Below, piece after piece: positions 1 to 8,591 of a stretch of DNA of 64,000 nucleotides (the stretch's first letter is position 1; every line of letters starts with the position of its first letter). The translations under genes and the position numbers were made by a program. The stretch covers positions 1 through 64,000 of the forward strand of contig UCLR01000001.1 of assembly GCA_900473415.1 (NCBI GenBank), given 5' to 3'. This DNA comes from Hyphomicrobiales bacterium (GTDB lineage Bacteria > Pseudomonadota > Alphaproteobacteria > Rhizobiales > Beijerinckiaceae). The notes under the pieces are model-generated. The model did not search any database and was not told the DNA's origin. It saw only the letters and a list, made by a program, of their open reading frames with translations.

Positions 1-369
1 CGAGGTGCCGTCCGGCATCACGCCCTGGCCCTGGGTCGCGCGGATCGAGGTGCAGAGATTGGTGCGGCGCGAGAGGCAGGACTTACAGTTGCGGCATTCC
101 GGCGTGTAGAGCGGGATGACGTGGTCGCCGGGCTTGAGCGTGGTGACGCCGGCGCCGACCTCGCGCACGATGCCGGCGCCCTCATGGCCGAGGATCGCCG
201 GGAACTTGCCCTCCGAATCCAGGCCCGAGAGCGTATAGGCGTCGGTGTGGCAGATGCCGGTCGCCATCACCTCGACCAGCACCTCGCCGGCCTTCGGCCC
301 GCCGATCTCCACGGTCTCGATCGTCAGCGGCTTGCCAGCCTCCCAGGCCACGGCGGCGCGTGTCTTCAT
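1..369 (-). CDS. S-(hydroxymethyl)glutathione dehydrogenase / class III alcohol dehydrogenase, N-terminal part
   Basis: Partial gene: 123 codons are present and the rest lies beyond the left edge. The start is the ATG at 367-369. The translation begins [15 protein letters not shown] and holds the zinc-alcohol-dehydrogenase signatures GICHTDAY (catalytic zinc Cys) and GHEGAGIV, plus the structural-zinc cluster CRNCKSC...C. The residues match class III (glutathione-dependent formaldehyde) dehydrogenases, which oxidise S-hydroxymethylglutathione to S-formylglutathione with NAD. Its neighbour gfa, 22 bp upstream on the same strand, makes the substrate adduct, so the two form a formaldehyde-oxidising pair next to a methanol dehydrogenase locus. 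Confidence 0.93.
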   Translation of the reverse strand, partial: MKTRAAVAWEAGKPLTIETVEIGGPKAGEVLVEVMATGICHTDAYTLSGLDSEGKFPAILGHEGAGIVREVGAGVTTLKPGDHVIPLYTPECRNCKSCLSRRTNLCTSIRATQGQGVMPDGTS

Positions 370-391
370 TGGAGTGCTCCGGCGATCGCGA

Positions 392-970
392 TCAGGACTT
401 CAGGACGCCCGTCTGCTTGGCGATATGCGTGGAGATGAAATCCATCAGCGGTGGCGATAGACAATCATAGGGCTCGAGGCGCAGCTCTCGCAGGCGCGCG
501 CGCACCGCGCCCTGATTGTTCGGATCCGCCCCCGACTCGATGATGGACGAGACGAAGGCCGCGAATCCCGGTTCGGCCCAGCCTGTCTGCGGCGACAATT
601 CGGTATGGATGAAGTCGAGGCCGTAGAAGGGATGGCCGGTCTTCTCGATCCGCCCGAGCATGTGGACGCCGCAGCCCTTGCAGGCATAGCGCTGGATCGT
701 GGCGGACGGATCGACGATCTCCAGCTTGTCGGCATTCTCGACCACGGTGACCTTGTCGCGTGGCGCAACCGCGATCATCGCGAAGAGCGCTCCGGAAGGC
801 TTCCAGCACTTGGTGCAGCCGCAGGCGTGGTTATGGGCCGATTGCGACTCGACGCGCACCTTCACGGGGCGGTCGGTGCATTTGCAGACCAGCGTTCCCC
901 CAGCGAAATCGGCGGCGGCGGGTGGGAGGCCTCGGTCGATGGAAGGATGGATGGCGACGGCTTCTGGCAT
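392..970 (-). CDS. gfa: S-(hydroxymethyl)glutathione synthase (glutathione-dependent formaldehyde-activating enzyme)
   Basis: 192 residues, the usual Gfa length. The start at 970 ([10 protein letters not shown]) is preceded by a GGGAGGGAAGAG ribosome site; a longer open frame upstream looks non-coding. Zinc-binding cysteines appear as CKC near residue 30, CGCTKC near 50 and CKGCG near 95, the Gfa fold pattern. The enzyme promotes condensation of formaldehyde with glutathione in the cytoplasm. It lies 22 bp from the adh gene downstream and diverges from an AraC-type regulator, which is a natural candidate for its control (inference). Confidence 0.93.
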   Translation of the reverse strand: MPEAVAIHPSIDRGLPPAAADFAGGTLVCKCTDRPVKVRVESQSAHNHACGCTKCWKPSGALFAMIAVAPRDKVTVVENADKLEIVDPSATIQRYACKGCGVHMLGRIEKTGHPFYGLDFIHTELSPQTGWAEPGFAAFVSSIIESGADPNNQGAVRARLRELRLEPYDCLSPPLMDFISTHIAKQTGVLKS

Positions 971-1232
971 GATCTCTTCCCTCCCTGTCGCCGGTATGGT
1001 CAGGCGTCGACCGGTCATGGTCGCGCCTGAAAATCCGGTCTTGTCTACGTGCGTCTGATGGCGCACGTCCGCCGCGCAGTGTTGTACCTTTCTCGCGACG
1101 ACGCTTGTCCTGAAGGGAAGGGTCGCTTGTCTGTCCGGGAAAATCCTGTCCGGAAAAGGCGCAGGAAAGACATTCCTCGCGCTCAGGTAGCGATGTATAT
1201 TGGCGCGGTCGAAGCCTTGCGGGCGAGCGACG

Positions 1233-2303
1233 ATGAGCAACTCGATCGTGTCGTTGAACACCTCGACTGCGCCGGCTTCGTTGCGGCCCGACTACTGGTC
1301 GCAAGCGCTGGGAACCCTTTGCGGCCGGCTTCGTGCAGACCCGTTCCACGCCGGAACCATCGACGGCCATATCGACTACGCGACGATCTCGCGGCTGCGC
1401 ATCTGCCAGATCGAGGTCAGCCAGCACCGGATCGCGCATCCCGCCTCCGGAACCGAGCCCGGGGCGCAACCCGTCGTGAAGGTGCTGTTCCAAACCTATG
1501 GCACCTCGCTCTTCGAGCAGGATGGCCGACGTCTCGTCGTGTCACCGGGCGACTGCCTGCTCTACGACGTCTCCAGACCCCATGTGATCACCAGCCCGGC
1601 GCTGACGAAGCACCATGTCGTCATCATGCCCCGGTCGCTGGTGGAGCAGCGCGGCATACCGCCCGGCCAGCTCTATGCACAGCAGCTTTCGGCGCGGGAG
1701 GGCGCGGCCCGCCTCGCCCATGACTTCGTCATCTCCTCCTTCAACCAGGCTCCGGCGCTCACACCAGCTTGCGAGCTGCAGGTCGCAGAAGCGCTGCTCG
1801 ATCTCGTGCTGCTGCCGTTCTTCTCGGAGGCCGCCCTCAAGCGGTCGGGGCGCGAGGCGCTCACCTCCCGAATCAAGGCCCTCATTCGCGAGAATCTGAG
1901 CGACCCGGAGCTAAACATCGAGCAGCTCTCGGAGGCGCTGGATTGCACGAAGCGCTATCTGCACATGTCCTTTGCCGAAGAGGGCACGACGATCACCGGC
2001 TATATCTGGCAGAAGCGCCTGGAGAGATGCCGGGAGGAGCTCGAGTACGGGCCGAAATCAGGCAAGACGTTGACTGATATCGCCTTCTCCTGGGGGTTCA
2101 GCAGTTCCTCGCATTTCACCCATCTCTTCAAGAAGCGCTACGGGGTTCCGCCCTCCGCAGTTCAGCGGGGTAGCAACGGGCCCTATGCGGACTTCGCCCC
2201 TCTCCCGGCGACCCGTCACGAGCATCTCGCGGCGCTCCTCAAGGCGGACGAGGACGGCAGCCGACCGCCAGCAATTCCCCGTTCACAGTCCTCCGAACTG
2301 TGA
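1233..2303 (+). CDS. AraC-family transcriptional regulator
   Basis: 356 residues from the ATG at 1233; a TTG at 1200 would add 11 residues. The N-terminal ~200 residues resemble the AraC-binding-like domain ([27 protein letters not shown]...PH). The C-terminal ~110 residues hold two helix-turn-helix units ([18 protein letters not shown] and [26 protein letters not shown]), typical of the AraC/XylS DNA-binding domain. It is transcribed divergently from gfa-adh with about 260 bp between starts, so it probably regulates formaldehyde oxidation. The ligand is unknown. Confidence 0.85.
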   Translation: MSNSIVSLNTSTAPASLRPDYWSQALGTLCGRLRADPFHAGTIDGHIDYATISRLRICQIEVSQHRIAHPASGTEPGAQPVVKVLFQTYGTSLFEQDGRRLVVSPGDCLLYDVSRPHVITSPALTKHHVVIMPRSLVEQRGIPPGQLYAQQLSAREGAARLAHDFVISSFNQAPALTPACELQVAEALLDLVLLPFFSEAALKRSGREALTSRIKALIRENLSDPELNIEQLSEALDCTKRYLHMSFAEEGTTITGYIWQKRLERCREELEYGPKSGKTLTDIAFSWGFSSSSHFTHLFKKRYGVPPSAVQRGSNGPYADFAPLPATRHEHLAALLKADEDGSRPPAIPRSQSSEL

Positions 2304-2450
2304 GCGCTCAGCCGCGCCATTGCGGCCCGCGCTCGCATCAGCCGGAGAAATCCGATAGACTGGATGGCTCATCCGCCTACTTCGCAGCACGGGCGCGGCC
2401 CGGTCCTGGCATGGAAGCCTGCCAGGTCGCCCGCCTATAGGGACTGATGG

Positions 2451-2651
2451 ATGTTCGCAATTATCGTATCCGTTTGCCTGATCAGCGACCCCGCCATTTG
2501 CCATGACGAGCGCATTCCGCAGCGCGTCAGCGCCTCACCGCGCCAATGCATGATGAGCGCCGTCCCCTATGTGGCGCAGTGGAATGGCGAGCATCCGAAC
2601 TGGCGCGTCGTCCGCTGGCGCTGCGGCAGCGCGGACGAGCGGGACATCTGA
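2451..2651 (+). CDS. Small conserved hypothetical protein, cysteine-containing
   Basis: 66 residues, ATG at 2451 preceded by AGGGA about nine bases upstream. The protein reads CLISDPAICHDERI early, then PRQCMMSA, a QWNGEHPNW segment, and RVVRWRC at the end. This C...DP..C..E / C / W..HP.W.V..W.C layout looks like a family of short proteins common in Hyphomicrobiales with no known function (recalled, not searched). It ends 18 bp before the convergent pqqE stop. A weak hydrophobic N-terminus (FAIIVSVCLI) could be a membrane anchor or short signal. Confidence 0.6.
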   Translation: MFAIIVSVCLISDPAICHDERIPQRVSASPRQCMMSAVPYVAQWNGEHPNWRVVRWRCGSADERDI

Positions 2652-2669
2652 GCTGCTCGGTCCGGCTCG

Positions 2670-3800
2670 TCAGACGCCCTGATAGCCTCGATAGACGAAA
2701 TCGCTGCGGCCGGAGGCTGCGTCGGCCTCCGCCAGCGCGACGACTTCCTCGTGCAGCGGGGACAACGAGCAGGCCGGATCGGTCGCGGAGGCGTCGCCGG
2801 CCAAGGCCATGGCCTGGCAGCGGCAACCGCCGAAGTCGAGTTCCTTGCGCGCGCAGCTGCGACAGGGCTCCTTCATCCACTCCGTCCCGCGGAAGGCATT
2901 GAAGGCGGCGCTGCGATACCAGATCTCCGACAGGCTCAAGTCGCGCACGTTGTCGAAGGTCATGCCCGCTATCGTCTCGGCAGCATGGCAGGGCAGGACG
3001 CGCCCAGACGGCGTGACGTTCATCAGCCGCGCGCCCCATCCGCCCATGCAGGCCTTCGGATAGCGGGCGTAGTAGTCCGGCAGCACGCAATCGATGACGA
3101 GGCGCCCGGCCGTGCGGCCCCTCGCCTCCTCGACATCCGCCATCGCCGCCTCGACCTGCTTTCGCGTCGGCATCAGCCGCGCGCGGTTGACCAGACCCCA
3201 GCCGTAATACTGGACATGGGCGATCTCGATGCGGGCGGCGCCCCAGTCTTCCGCAAGCTGCACGAAATCGCGGATCTGGTGGACGTTCTCCCGATGCACC
3301 ACGGCATTGACGGTAAGGCGTAGTCCCAGCCGGGCGATATCCGCGGCAACGGCGTGCTTGCGCGTGGATGCGCCCTCATAGCCTGCGACGCGATCGCAGG
3401 TCCGCGCGTCCACGGCCTGGACCGAAAGCTGGATGTGGTCGAGGCCGGCTTCCGCCACCGCGTCCAGCGCGGCCGGCTGAAAACCCACGCCCGAGGTGAT
3501 CATGTTGGTGTAGAGGCCGGCATCATGCGCGTGGGCGACCAACTCGGCGATATCGCGCCGCAGCATCGGCTCGCCGCCGGAAAAATAGATGTGCAGCACG
3601 CCGAGCGCCGCTGCTTCGTCGATCAGCCGCTTCCATTCGTCGGTGGAGAGTTCGCTCGAGCGCCGGTCGAGCTCGAGCGGGTTCGAGCAATAGGGGCAGC
3701 GCAGGGAGCAGCGGTGGGTGAGCTCCGCCAGCAGTCCCATCGGCGGTGGCAATTCGGGCCGCGCCTGGGCGGCACGCGGGAGCGTTTCGACATCGCTCAC
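2670..3800 (-). CDS. pqqE: PQQ biosynthesis radical SAM enzyme PqqE
   Basis: 376 residues. Radical SAM cluster CSLRCPYC gives Cys31, Cys35 and Cys38; the GGEP motif follows near residue 75. The C-terminal SPASM region has cysteines in CMGGWG, PCHA, CRSC and GGCRCQA, which ligate auxiliary clusters. PqqE makes the Glu-Tyr carbon cross-link in PqqA, the first committed step of PQQ synthesis, with PqqD as peptide chaperone. The start is a GTG at 3798-3800 overlapping the pqqD stop (GTGA), indicating translational coupling. Confidence 0.96.
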   Translation of the reverse strand: MSDVETLPRAAQARPELPPPMGLLAELTHRCSLRCPYCSNPLELDRRSSELSTDEWKRLIDEAAALGVLHIYFSGGEPMLRRDIAELVAHAHDAGLYTNMITSGVGFQPAALDAVAEAGLDHIQLSVQAVDARTCDRVAGYEGASTRKHAVAADIARLGLRLTVNAVVHRENVHQIRDFVQLAEDWGAARIEIAHVQYYGWGLVNRARLMPTRKQVEAAMADVEEARGRTAGRLVIDCVLPDYYARYPKACMGGWGARLMNVTPSGRVLPCHAAETIAGMTFDNVRDLSLSEIWYRSAAFNAFRGTEWMKEPCRSCARKELDFGGCRCQAMALAGDASATDPACSLSPLHEEVVALAEADAASGRSDFVYRGYQGV

Positions 3801-4090
3801 AGGTCGATCATCCTCTGATCGGCAAGGCCGCGGAGAAACTGGACCACATCGGCCGCGATCTCGTCGCGGTCGGCCTCGAAGGCCGTCGCCAGATCCTGCG
3901 CGATCGCCGCGATGCTGCGCGCGCCATCGACACGCTGCAGGATTTCGACCGCGGTCTCATCGGGCTCGAAGACGCGCTCCGGGCCGAGAAGGAACCATTG
4001 CCCGCGGCTTTCGTCGTAACGCAGCCGAACGCCGCGCGGCAATGCCGGGACGATGGCGGTGATGTCGGTCTTCGTCGTGTCGGCGTTCAT
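3797..4090 (-). CDS. pqqD: PQQ biosynthesis peptide chaperone PqqD
   Basis: 97 residues from the ATG at 4090 ([26 protein letters not shown]), preceded by GAGG; an upstream ATG at 4123 adds 11 residues. The segments [18 protein letters not shown] and [14 protein letters not shown] match PqqD, which binds PqqA and presents it to PqqE. The gene overlaps pqqE by four bases. It is separated from pqqA by a 378-bp gap where pqqB and pqqC often sit in other genomes. Confidence 0.93.
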   Translation of the reverse strand: MNADTTKTDITAIVPALPRGVRLRYDESRGQWFLLGPERVFEPDETAVEILQRVDGARSIAAIAQDLATAFEADRDEIAADVVQFLRGLADQRMIDL

Positions 4091-4468
4091 GGCCTCGGCG
4101 TTCGCCTCGCGCAAAATCCGCAACGCCCCGAGGAGCGCGCAACAGCGCCAGCGGCGACCGCCCCATTGATGCGGCCAAAGTCTGGGCGCAGCCTATTTGG
4201 GCGCGGCGTGCCGGCTCACGACACCCCGCGCCCAGTGCTTGGCTTGGTGCAGCGTTGCTCGTCGACTGGCGGCGAGCGCATGGCATTTGGCGATTTCAGG
4301 CGTTGCGCTTCGTCAGAATGCCAGCGTCGCGCACAAACGTATAAATCGGGGTCCCGTCCCGGCTCAGCCGGCGGGGCATCGACAAGTCAGCTTCTGCACC
4401 GCTGCGGCCGGCACAAGCGCGCACACCTGCTCGCCGCAGACAATGATCGGCTTATCAGATACGCAGGT
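4091..4468. other. Gap between pqqA and pqqD with no supported gene
   Basis: I see no PqqB or PqqC motifs in any frame here, and the open frames look like high-GC noise. A short inverted repeat, CCGGC-TCA-GCCGG, lies near 4362-4374 inside a GC-rich patch. Because PqqA is made in excess over the enzymes, a processing or attenuating structure after pqqA would make sense, but that is inference only. Confidence 0.5.
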
Positions 4469-4549
4469 TCAGAGCTGCGCCGGGGCGTAAGACGTTACTT
4501 CGCAGCCGACGGATACTTCGACAATCGCGGGTTTTTTCCACTTGCGCAT
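4469..4549 (-). CDS. pqqA: PQQ precursor peptide PqqA
   Basis: 26-residue peptide from the ATG at 4549 (MRKWKKPAIVEVSVG...). It carries the core EVTSY: the Glu and Tyr spaced E-x3-Y are the two residues fused into PQQ. The same EVTSY core is known in Methylobacterium PqqA. It sits upstream of pqqD and pqqE on the same strand. Its 128-bp 5' gap to the DUF1194 gene could hold its own promoter. The reading frame extends upstream to 4723, but nothing before 4549 looks coding. Confidence 0.93.
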   Translation of the reverse strand: MRKWKKPAIVEVSVGCEVTSYAPAQL

Positions 4550-4677
4550 GATCGGTTTCTCCAGATCGTGGCCAGCCTTCGCGAACGAAAGCGCCGGGAG
4601 CCTACACCCGCCGGCAGCCTGTTGCAAACGAAGCCGGTTGCACGGCCGCCTTGCGGGATGTGGACAGCGCAACATCG

Positions 4678-5439
4678 TCATGGCTGCGCATGCGCGCTCC
4701 GTTGCGAAGGAAGCTGACGCCAATCGCCCGGCAAAACGCTGATTTCCGTCACGAATTTCTGCCGAAAGGCACGGCCGAAATCCTCGAAACTTTCCGCCGG
4801 CTGAAGAAAGGCGCCAGGCCCGCCGATGACGTTGTCGCGATACCAGCCCGCGAGCGTCGCCGCCTGCTCGCCCTCCAGGATCGGCAGCCCATTGATCGTC
4901 AGGCCGATGCCGACCAGATCATCGCGCACCGTGGCGGCGCCAAGCCCGGGATTGCAGTTTTCCTGTCCGTCGCCCGAGACATCGAGCACGACCCGAGAGG
5001 CCTTCACGGGGATTTGCGGCGTGATCTTGTCGGCGACGAAGCGCATCATCTGCGCGACACAAGTGAACTCGCCGCCCTGCCGCGCCAGCCGCCGCATTCG
5101 ACCTGCAAGGGACTTCGCATCGGCCGCGCTGGCGATCCTGACCCAGGGAATCGAGAAATATGGCCGATCGGCCCAGAGGATGACGCTGATCGCGATAGCA
5201 CCGCGCGGTCCACTGAGAATGCTCGACTGGACGGCAGGGTCTTCGAGCGCATCGGCAATGCCGCCGACCTGCAGGCGGTAGCGGCGCGCATCGACGGAAT
5301 TCGAAACATCGACGGCCAGGATCAGCGCGGTATCGACGTTTCGCTGCGGCTGGGCCCCGCCATCTCCGGCCCGCAGCAGAACGAGCGGCAGGGCGGCCGC
5401 GATCAGCGCATTGCGACGGGATCGATCGAGCAACAGCAC
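4678..5439 (-). CDS. DUF1194 von Willebrand factor A-like exported protein
   Basis: 253 residues from a GTG at 5439. The N-terminus (MLLLDRSRRNALIAAALPLVLLRAGDGGAQ) looks like a Sec signal peptide. The mature part opens with AVDVSNSVD, a DxSxS metal-ion-dependent adhesion motif of VWA folds, and later VVLDVSGDGQEN. This matches DUF1194. VWA proteins in methanol dehydrogenase loci (for example MxaC and MxaL) take part in enzyme maturation; a similar role for XoxF is inferred. The gene lies 30 bp after the pentapeptide-repeat gene in the same minus-strand run. Confidence 0.85.
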   Translation of the reverse strand: MLLLDRSRRNALIAAALPLVLLRAGDGGAQPQRNVDTALILAVDVSNSVDARRYRLQVGGIADALEDPAVQSSILSGPRGAIAISVILWADRPYFSIPWVRIASAADAKSLAGRMRRLARQGGEFTCVAQMMRFVADKITPQIPVKASRVVLDVSGDGQENCNPGLGAATVRDDLVGIGLTINGLPILEGEQAATLAGWYRDNVIGGPGAFLQPAESFEDFGRAFRQKFVTEISVLPGDWRQLPSQRSAHAQP

Positions 5440-5469
5440 GGGCGCGTGTCCCGCAAAGGGTTCGAGGCG

Positions 5470-6294
5470 CTACCTTACCGCCTTGTCGAGATTGCGCGCC
5501 AGAGCGAGCCCCTTGGCGGTCTCCAACCCTTTCACGCCGATCAGGATCGCACCGTCGAAATCGACGCCCGTCACCTCCGCTTCCGTCAGGTCCGCGCCGG
5601 TCAGATCCGCCTTCGAAAGATCGACATTGACCAGCACCGCCCGGGTCAGATCGGCATCGCGCAGCTTTGCGAAGCGCAGGACGATGCCGGTCAGATCGGT
5701 CTGGCGCAGGGCTGCGCCCGTCAGGTCGCAGCCGAAAAGCTCCGTGCGCAGCGTGGTCATCAGCGTTCCGCGCATGTCGGCGTGGTTGAACACCGCTGCG
5801 GTGAAATCGGCCCCGCTGAGATCGGCGCCGCTCAGGTGGGCCACGATCCTGGTACGCGCCAGATTGGCATTGCGGAACCGCGGGGCCTCGCTGGCGTCAT
5901 AGGAGAGGCTCGATACCGCGGTGGGCAGCAGCAAGGTCGCGCCGGAGAGGTCGGCGCCACTGAAATCCGTGCCGATGATCACCGCCCTGTCGAGCCGGGC
6001 TCCGTGCAGATCGGCTCCCGAAAGATCGGCGCGAACGAGATCGGCCCCGAAGAGATCGCTGCCGGCGAGACGCGCCCGTCGGAAATCGAGCCCACTCAAA
6101 TCGAGCTCCCGCAGGTCCCGCCCGCCCAGATCGGCGCGCACGCCTGGCGCCAGTTGAAACAAGGTCCGTGCGATCTCGCGCGCGGTGAGCTTGGCCTCGG
6201 CAAGGGCCGGCCATGGCGCGCAGGACAGGCCGAACGCTAGGAGCGCGGCGATCGCGTTGGCGCGCCGGGCAAGGGGGGTGGAGAATGGGATCAG
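5470..6294 (-). CDS. Exported pentapeptide-repeat protein
   Basis: About 275 residues if translation starts at the CTG at 6292-6294. The repeats A(D/N)LxG dominate the sequence (for example LFGADLVRADLSGADLHGARL, LTGADLTEAEV) and should form a right-handed quadrilateral beta-helix. The first ATG/GTG/TTG in frame is a TTG at 6160-6162, which lies after a clear signal peptide (RRANAIAALLAFGLSCAPWPALAEA). The CTG overlaps the stop of the SoxYZ-like gene as CTGA, with AAAGGA just upstream, so a coupled CTG start is my best reading. The function is unknown; the context says periplasmic accessory of the quinoprotein system. Confidence 0.8.
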   Translation of the reverse strand: MIPFSTPLARRANAIAALLAFGLSCAPWPALAEAKLTAREIARTLFQLAPGVRADLGGRDLRELDLSGLDFRRARLAGSDLFGADLVRADLSGADLHGARLDRAVIIGTDFSGADLSGATLLLPTAVSSLSYDASEAPRFRNANLARTRIVAHLSGADLSGADFTAAVFNHADMRGTLMTTLRTELFGCDLTGAALRQTDLTGIVLRFAKLRDADLTRAVLVNVDLSKADLTGADLTEAEVTGVDFDGAILIGVKGLETAKGLALARNLDKAVR

Positions 6295-7112
6295 CTTTCC
6301 TTTCCGCTCTTGACCGGCCAGCTGCCGTTCAGCAGCAGGCCATCGGTATCCCTCGCCACGGCAGTGAGAACATCGTCAGGGCCTGCCGGCCGGTATGTGA
6401 AGCGTATATTCGGATCGGTGCTGAGCGAAATGCCGCCTTCCATGCGGAAGACCGAAACGTCACCACGCTTGACCTCGACATCGCTGATGAACTTGGCCGG
6501 GATGTAGTATCCGGTCAGCTGGTTCATCTGCAGGCCGGAATAATTCGGATGCCGGATCATCAGCTGGACCTCGCGGGAAGCCGAGGTCGCGTTCTCCACC
6601 GCGAATTGCCTCAGCTGCATCTTGCCGAGCTCCGCATCGGCGAGATCGGCATCCTTCAGCGCTGGTGCCGAGCAGCCGCCGGAGGCTTTGACGTATTTGG
6701 TCGTCATGTGGAGGGAGCCGGACGCGGTCTCCACCACGGCCCGCACATTCGAATAGGCGTCGATGCGCACCCGCGTCGACAGCACGATCTCGCCCGACGC
6801 CTCGCCGAAATAGAAGGTGGCCGCGACGGGAGCAGGGTTCTTGTCGATCAGGAGTGTCAGGGTCAGCGGCGCGGATGCCTTGTCGCGGTCGATCTTCACG
6901 GTCAGCGGGACCAGCGCCGCATCCTCGGCGCGCATGGGCGCCTCCAGCGTCACCAGCCCATCTTCCTCGCTGATCGGCCGGTTCCTGAACACGTCCTGGT
7001 GGAGACCGGGCCAGGGATCGTCCTCGGCGGCCCGCACCAGCGTCGCGGGCAAGCCGGTCAAGGCTACGCCGACAAGACCCAGAACGCTGCGGCGCGCGAT
7101 GAGCTCGGTCAT
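6291..7112 (-). CDS. Quinoprotein dehydrogenase-associated SoxYZ-like carrier protein
   Basis: 273 residues from the ATG at 7112 (MTELIARRSVLGLVG...). The N-terminus RRSVLGLVGVALTGLPATLVRA looks like a Tat-type signal. A SoxY-like half ends with KASGGCSAPAL, echoing the carrier cysteine motif GGCGG of SoxY, and a SoxZ-like half follows (MIRHPNYSGLQM...). This is the fused SoxYZ family seen next to PQQ dehydrogenases (TIGR04557 type). In Sox systems the cysteine carries a covalent sulfur intermediate; here the cargo is unknown. It lies 35 bp after the metallohydrolase gene. Confidence 0.88.
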   Translation of the reverse strand: MTELIARRSVLGLVGVALTGLPATLVRAAEDDPWPGLHQDVFRNRPISEEDGLVTLEAPMRAEDAALVPLTVKIDRDKASAPLTLTLLIDKNPAPVAATFYFGEASGEIVLSTRVRIDAYSNVRAVVETASGSLHMTTKYVKASGGCSAPALKDADLADAELGKMQLRQFAVENATSASREVQLMIRHPNYSGLQMNQLTGYYIPAKFISDVEVKRGDVSVFRMEGGISLSTDPNIRFTYRPAGPDDVLTAVARDTDGLLLNGSWPVKSGKES

Positions 7113-7147
7113 GGCATCCTCCGGATCAGGCCGCCAGACGCCGAAGA

Positions 7148-8131
7148 TCACTCCCACTCGAGTTCGGCGAATGCGGCTGTCACGTTGCGAGCGTTGAACT
7201 CGTCGAACAGGACCCACGCGTCCTTTTCCGACAGGCCAACGCTGGCGGCGGCCTCGGCAATCGATCGTCCCTCTTTTACCATGCGGCGGACATCCGCGGA
7301 AATTCTTTGAAGATATTGCTTCTGCGGCTGCACGGCCGCGGGCCAGTCCGCGCTCGGCGGCCCATGGCCGGGTACGGCCTGCTTGGCCGCGATCCGTTCC
7401 AAGCGGTCGATGAGTGCCAGCCAGCCGCGGATCGAGCCGTCGAGCGCCGGAATATGCCGCACGAAGAGCAGGTCGCCGAGGAACAGCGTCCCCGTGGTGA
7501 CGTCATGGATAGTCAGGTCGTTGTCGGTATGCGCGGTCGGCTGCGCCTCGAGGATCAGTTCGCGCCCGCCGAGGTCGATGACCAACCGGTCCTGCACCAC
7601 ACGCGTCGGCGCGATGAGGCGCGTACCGGCGAAGGCTTCCGGGCCGAGCAACTCCCCGTTCACGGCGAGATAGCGCTCGGCTCGCGCCGCCAGAGCCCGC
7701 GCCAGCTTGTGGTGCCCGATGAATTCCGGCTGATCGTCGGCGAAGGCGGCGTTCCCGAAGACGTGGTCGGGATGCATATGGGTGTTGATCACGTAACGAA
7801 TGGGCTTGTCGGTCACGGACCGGATCGCGGCGCGCAACGCCTGGCCGACCGCTGCGCTGCCGCCCGTGTCGATCACCGCGACCGCATCGCGGCCGACCAC
7901 GAAGGACAGGTTGGCAATGTCCCCTCGGTTCGACGGGGCGAATACAGCGTAGGCGCCCTGGTGAACGAAGACGCCGGCTGCAATTTCCGTGACAGTGAGA
8001 GGGTTCGCCGGCGGGCCGGTCTGGGCGCCGGCAGGCGGCGCAAGGACGCTTCTTGCGCCCATCGCGAAGAATGCCAGCGAGAGCGCGACGCAGAACATTG
8101 TCGAAAGGCGCCATCTCTGTATTGCGCTCAT
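7148..8131 (-). CDS. Quinoprotein relay system zinc metallohydrolase (metallo-beta-lactamase fold)
   Basis: 327 residues from the ATG at 8131, after a GGGCGGGAC ribosome site. A signal peptide (STMFCVALSLAFFAMGARSVLA) is followed by the metallo-beta-lactamase motif THMHPDH (zinc ligands near residues 118-123), then TAHTDND, FLGDLLF and PGHGP. It belongs to the SoxH-related hydrolases that accompany PQQ dehydrogenases and SoxYZ-like carriers. It is probably periplasmic and works with the carrier encoded next, but the substrate is not known. It starts the minus-strand run toward pqqE and diverges from xoxF. Confidence 0.88.
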   Translation of the reverse strand: MSAIQRWRLSTMFCVALSLAFFAMGARSVLAPPAGAQTGPPANPLTVTEIAAGVFVHQGAYAVFAPSNRGDIANLSFVVGRDAVAVIDTGGSAAVGQALRAAIRSVTDKPIRYVINTHMHPDHVFGNAAFADDQPEFIGHHKLARALAARAERYLAVNGELLGPEAFAGTRLIAPTRVVQDRLVIDLGGRELILEAQPTAHTDNDLTIHDVTTGTLFLGDLLFVRHIPALDGSIRGWLALIDRLERIAAKQAVPGHGPPSADWPAAVQPQKQYLQRISADVRRMVKEGRSIAEAAASVGLSEKDAWVLFDEFNARNVTAAFAELEWE

Positions 8132-8591
8132 TGTCCCGCCCTGCCTGCACACAGATACGCGCACCTACATGCGACGCCATGATATGGGACGAGCGATTTC
8201 TAGCACGTCCGCAGCAGCCGTCACCATTCCGCGCGGCATCCCTGATAAATTTCAAGAATGCGAGCATTCGTCGCTAAATGCTGCACTGCAACAAGTGCAG
8301 CGACCATCTATAACTAGGTCAGTAATCGTGACGAATTTTGCTGAGCGCCTGCGGAGACGCCTTGAAGTTCGCGCCGAAAATGAGAATCTGGTCTTAGCGC
8401 TATCTTGTACGCGCAATAAAAAGGGCCTACACCAGCGCCGTTAGAAAATCGGCTCTTACGGCTGGCGCTGGATTGGCGTTGATACAGTCGTAACCGAAAC
8501 AGCGCCCAGGGATCTTGGGCGCCTTCGGCTGTTCAGCCGCTATACGCCAAGGAGCGCTACCCAATAAAGACAAACGCCAGGAGAGAACGCC
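8132..8591. promoter_or_regulatory. Divergent promoter region between the metallohydrolase gene and xoxF
   Basis: 460 bp with no supported gene, AT-richer than the flanks between 8240 and 8440. It must hold promoters for both directions. An inverted repeat with arms CCAGCGCC (8432-8439) and GGCGCTGG (8464-8471) sits about 120 bp before the xoxF start and could be an operator. No convincing -35/-10 pair was assigned. Confidence 0.5.

Noticed and set aside
1049..1723. Plus-strand open frame overlapping the AraC-type gene
   Set aside because: Different frame from the AraC gene and lacking any motif; the AraC frame holds the complete domain.
4651..6240. 529-residue plus-strand open frame with regular repeats
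   Set aside because: The apparent repeats are the reverse complement of pentapeptide repeats on the minus strand.
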